Assembly: GCF_031755915.1 (NCBI RefSeq)
Contig: NC_083380.1
Span: 15,829,001-15,893,000, forward strand
Direction of reading: 5' to 3'
Origin: Ziziphus jujuba
Lineage: Eukaryota > Streptophyta > Magnoliopsida > Rosales > Rhamnaceae
Length of the DNA stretch: 64,000 bases
This document shows positions 59,770-64,000 of this stretch, one piece after another. The position numbers and the translations under genes are program-made. The notes under the pieces are model-generated. The model was not told the DNA's origin and did not search any database. It saw nothing but the letters and a program-made list of their open reading frames with translations. The first letter of the stretch is position 1; every line of letters starts with the position of its first letter.

Positions 59770-62515
59770 ATGGAGACAGGGCAGTAAAAGCAATCTGTAA
59801 ACACACCATTGATTCAAGTTCGTGATGCAAAGGGACCTGAAAATGGAAGAGAGAGAAGTAAGATTCTTGAGGAAATACAAAAGCAGTTATGGCTAGCAGG
59901 GTCTTCGGTATCAGTCAGCTTGTTGGTGCATTGCTTACAGACCATATCTCTGATGTTTGTGGGTCATCTTGGTCAGTTATCTTTATTTGGTGCGTCCATG
60001 GCTACTTTGTTCGCCTCTGTCATCGGTTTCACCTTGCTGTTGAGTTGGGTCGTTTATAATTTTTTTATATAATTTTTTATTTTTATTTTTCATAATATTG
60101 GTTTTTTTGAGTTCTGTGGTTATGGCAAAGCCTTTTTATTTTTGCGTTCAACTTCATCTTCACTACAGTTAGAAACAACTAGTCATGTGAAAATTAGAGT
60201 CCCATTACATTGAAAGTTATACTATCAATTTACCAAAAAAAAAAAAAAAAAAAAAGAAAAAAAGAAAGAAAAAGAAAGATCCATGAATATATCCTATAAT
60301 ATTATTCGCTTGATTATCAAATTCAAGTTGATAGCCGAAGCTGTTTAAGTAGTTAAGCTCCTTTTTCATGTGGGCTCTAAAAGCTAGTGAAAGATCCATG
60401 AATTTTTAAGCAAATTGTATATAATGGAATTGCTTATGTTCGTTGATTCCAAGTTTAACTTTGTTATGAAAAATTATTATTATATTGTCAGAAAGGGGAA
60501 GATTATTGTTTTTCACACTGTTGTCATTCCAATCCAGATTATTTGTTTCGTTTGAATAGATGGGATTGTCTAGTGCCTTGGAGACATTATCTGGGCAGGC
60601 ATATGGAGGAAAGCAATATCATATGTTGGGCATCCACATGCAGAGAGCCATGTTTGTTCTCTTACTTGTTAGCATACCCCTTACCATTATTTGGGCAAAC
60701 ACAAGATCAATTCTTACTTTGGTAGGCCAAGATGCATCCATAGCAGCAGAAGCAGGACAAATGCTCATTTTATGATCCCGAGTGTTTTTGCCTATGGTAT
60801 TCTTCAGTGCTTGATCAGATTCTTACAAACTCAAAACATTGTTTTCCTAATGATGCTGAGCTGTGAAGACATAACTTTGCTTCATATCATTTTGTGTTGG
60901 ATATTGGTATTCAAATTAGGATTAAGAAATAGGAGCTGCCATGGAAAGTTCCATATTTTATTGGATCAATGTGCTATTGTTGGGCATCTATGTGAAGCTC
61001 TCTTCTTCATGTGCAAAATCTTGGACAAGGTTTTCAAAGGAATCTTTGCAAAACATTCCCACTTCTCTTAAACTTTCCATTCCTTCAGATATCATGGTCT
61101 GGTAAATAATATCTATTTCAAAGTAACACATGTGGCATGCTCCCATTAACCAAATGTGTATTTTATTTTAATTTCTTTTAAATTTCCTGTTTCTCAGCTA
61201 GTAACACTTTATAAACAGGCATTCTTGCACACTCCTTGAATACTACAAGTATGTCCTTGTAAAATTTTATTTTTGGATCCTAATGCACTTTATAATGACT
61301 TTGGTTTTGAACAGTTTGGAGCTATGGCCATTTGGAATGATGGTTCTTTTATTTGGTCATCTTCCCAATCCTGAGCTAGAAACCTCTGTACTTTCTATAT
61401 GGTTAGATTTTAACTAACTATAATGATCAACTATAACATTACTTTACCTGAGATTGTAGGCTAAGTACTTTGATTTAACTTTCTACTAACTAGACCTATA
61501 ATTGTTGCCAACCTTAACACAACCTTAACAGTATGGATGATTCTAGTTGGACTAAGTGGTGCTGTAAGGTGAGCTATGATGTAAGTCATGTATACAAGTA
61601 CTTCCCGCTTCCTTAGCATTCTCTGAAAACTTTCATAGTAAACATTTTGTCACTTGAATTTGAATCATTGCTATTCTACAATGCAAGTGTAATTTTCCTA
61701 ACCTTAGCAATCGAATTTTCATGTTGTTTACAAGTGAATTTAGGAATGGCATTTATATTATAGTACAGAAACCACTTCCAATAAAATGTTTCCTATTTTT
61801 TTTCCATCTTGCAGCACCCGGGTTTCAAATGAATTAGGAGTAGGACATCCAAAAGCAGCTCATTTAGCAGTGTGTGTTGGATTGGCCATGGTCATTGCCG
61901 AGGGAATATCAATGGGGTTGGTCTTTATATTGATTCATAACATTTGGGGCTATGCTTTTAGCAATGAAGTGGAAGTGGTCAAATATGTAGCAATAATGAT
62001 GCCAATTCTTGCAATATCAAACTTTTTAGATGGATTCTAGTGTGTTCTCTCAGGGTTTCTATACTTTTTCTTTCCTCAATAGTGTTTGATAAAAGAAAGA
62101 TTTGGCCAAACACTTGTTGGCATATGTGTATAGCTATGTCACAGAATCTGACATAGGTAGAAAACAAATAACAATGCTCATTATTACTTTTTGTTGCGGT
62201 AATGTATTTTTCATTCTAATCAACTTTGAAAACAGAATTGCCCTTCTAAACAAAACATTTTCTTAACCAGAAGAGAGAAAATAGTTTGATTCCCAATTTT
62301 CACCACCCCCATCAGCTTTTCCTCTTCTTTATATCAATCTCATAAGTGAAGTTTGAATGAATATGATCTATAGAAAAACCAAAGGGAAATAGATTAGAAA
62401 AAAGCCTTGAATAGATCTACTTTCTCAATCACAGTCAATACATTCTAAACATGAAATGAAGCAGTTAAGCTGTTAGTGTATAACTAATTATGAACATTAA
62501 TTCATGTATAGAGAA
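59770..62515 (+). pseudogene. DTX/MATE transporter pseudogene, copy D
   Basis: Exon homologues: 59770-60039, 60560-61101, 61315-61401, about 61513-61569, 61815-62055, and the first bases of exon 6 at 62512. Lesions: TAA at codon 6; exon 1 donor GTGAGT changed to TTGAGT; one base lost in the GQYARF segment (about 60760); another lost in the GNRGA segment (about 60935); exon 4 acceptor CCAG changed to CCAA; TAG in exon 5 (62038-62040) where the intact copy has CAG; altered exon 5 donor. An LTR element replaces everything after the first bases of exon 6. Dead gene, closest relative copy A. Confidence 0.88.
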
Positions 62516-62516
62516 T

Positions 62517-64000
62517 TGTCAGGACCCGTCCAGAATTCCTCCTCCGGAACCCTAGACAGCCCTGATCCCAGGGAAATACCACCGAACCTTCCAACGGAAA
62601 ATCCGGCAGCACCTCCCCTAAGGGATTTACTTACCACAAATTTACCTGCACTGAAAACACACTTCAAAAATATCCCCTTATTCCTCCCACAAACTACAAA
62701 TTGGTTCCACAAATTGCAGTACTTAAAAAAATAAATACAGTAATCCAGTGCAAAATAAATACAACAAGAGTGAAAGAAATATTACAACTGCAATAAAAGA
62801 ATAACAGGGTACTGCCGAACTAAAACAGCGAGGAAGATCAAGTCCGCTCCGAGTGAACACCGACAACCTGGTACCTAGAGGAACGGAATTTAAGAGTGTG
62901 AGATGCTAATCATCTCAGTGAGCGACCCTACTACTATACCATATATTATCACAGTAATAAGTATAAATAATAATTATTTGGAAATAATATTTTCTCTCAA
63001 AACCCTTACAATTCACTCAGTTGGAAAGGTTCCCCTTTTAAAACAATTTCACAAAACCCTTTATCCATATTCCCCGAAAACCAAGACATCAATTAAATAC
63101 CAGAAGCGGTAACAATTATATTTTTAATTCCAATTCAGTTTCCAAACATTTTATTTTTAAAACACAGTTCTGAAAATCATTTGATGCACCCACTATATAC
63201 CAGTGGCGCCAACAGTACCCAGCGTCCCAAGGTACCGCCAGACAGGAGGTTATAGAAAGAAACCGGCATACGGTCGCGTGGCGTCCCACAGCGCCGCTGC
63301 TAACCTGGTGTCCCGGCCAAAGGGGGGTGGCCGCCCTCTCCGATGGCATCCACAGGACACCCTCATAATATCAACCGCGCGCTACTCACACCCACCTGCG
63401 CGCTAATCACATCACCTGCGCGCTAATCACACCCACCTGCGCGCTAATCACAACCGTGTGCACACTAACCATATCACATATACCATATCACATAATCAGA
63501 ACACCAGTACGTGCACGGTGCATCTAAAAATCATAAAATCCATAAATTTAAATCATAAAACAAATTTCACATTTTTCATAAGCATAGCGGGCATAATCCA
63601 TCCGCTTGAACCGGGAAATTCTCCACAATTTCCTTATAATCCATACCATAAATTCCATGATTTTCAAATCCACCAACTCCCAAATCCATCAATTCAAATA
63701 TCCATATTTTTCCAAGCATAAATAATTTCTCGAAATATCATAATCAAATCCCATAATATTTTATGGGCATATTTCATAAAAATTGAAATCACCAACATAA
63801 CCAAATATTTTCCTTGAAATATTTGAAAATCAAATCGTGCCCAATTTACCATTAAAACCACACCAATTTCAAAATCCTCAAAACCATAAAATAATTCCAC
63901 ATGGCATAAATTGGTGAAATACACATTTTCTTAAATCCGATAAATTCACAAATAATTCCACAATAATTCAAATAAATATTTGGCACATAGAAATTAAATT
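62517..64000. mobile_element. LTR retroelement end, probably Ty3-type, runs off the window
   Basis: Sequence changes character at 62517, beginning TGTCAGGACCCGTCCAGAAT. It is GC-richer than the neighbours and contains CTCAGTGAGCGACCC and a GC-rich minisatellite, features common in long plant Ty3/gypsy LTRs. There is no coding sequence in the visible part. Its right end, second LTR and target duplication lie outside. Class is inferred from texture only. Confidence 0.55.
63375..63472. repeat. GC-rich tandem repeat inside the LTR-like DNA
   Basis: Four to five units of CACCTGCGCGCTAATCACA or close variants (GCGCGCTACTCAC, GTGTGCACACTAACC), with a period of about 20-24 bp. Confidence 0.85.

Noticed and set aside
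63375..63472. CRISPR-like regularly spaced repeat (GCGCGCTAATCAC)
   Set aside because: Plant nuclear context, units nearly contiguous, no unique spacers of constant length and no cas genes. It is an ordinary minisatellite.
1..64000. tRNA, rRNA or snRNA genes
   Set aside because: I looked for A/B box and cloverleaf-like patterns while reading and found none convincing. The only tRNA-related string is the copia primer-binding site.

Overview
This is a eudicot plant nuclear window, most likely from a rosid; I did not try to name the species. It is AT-rich with long TA, CA and CT microsatellites. Its genes have many GT-AG introns, plant-specific families are present (FatB thioesterase, GT61, MES esterase, DTX/MATE), and copia, Ty3-type, hAT-like, MULE-like and MITE elements are abundant.

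Layout. 1-7.3 kb (+): the 3' three quarters of a DExH-box RNA helicase, 15 exons in the window, with LTR-like DNA in its largest intron. 8.2-10.1 kb (-): a six-exon FatB-type acyl-ACP thioesterase, convergent with the helicase. 11-24 kb (-): a tandem GT61 glycosyltransferase array with one decayed copy (about 12.2-13.7 kb) and two intact three-exon genes (14.96-16.87 and 21.55-23.58 kb). Homology extends into the flanks, so whole units of about 3 kb were duplicated. 24-34.8 kb: gene-poor, repeat-rich DNA with a hAT-like element carrying a nested hairpin MITE. 34.8-36.0 kb (-): a three-exon methylesterase-type hydrolase with a signal-peptide-like N-terminus. 38.3 kb (+): an isolated first exon resembling GAUT4. 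41.7-62.5 kb (+): a DTX/MATE transporter cluster with one intact eight-exon gene (46.29-49.78 kb), two multiply disabled copies (A at 41.75 kb, D at 59.77 kb) and a first-exon stub (C at 57.53 kb). Between them lie a degenerate copia element with a permuted single-LTR structure (51.2-55.95 kb), two truncated hAT-like copies and an 881-bp MULE-like insertion. 62.5-64 kb: the start of a Ty3-type LTR element that has landed at the edge of copy D exon 6.

How it fits together. There are no operons; neighbouring genes are functionally independent. The story is local duplication and decay. The GT61 array shows tandem duplication with divergence of a sequon-rich stem repeat. The MATE cluster shows segmental duplication that carried an upstream transposon along, followed by independent inactivation of copies and further insertions that can be placed in order. 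I found no obviously new biochemical system. The observations most worth a second look are the GT61 stem minisatellite, the permuted copia copy with 56-bp terminal repeats, the reciprocal stop codons in MATE A and D, and the hairpin MITE family in TA tracts. All exon boundaries were worked out by eye from GT-AG sites, reading-frame continuity and comparison between paralogues.
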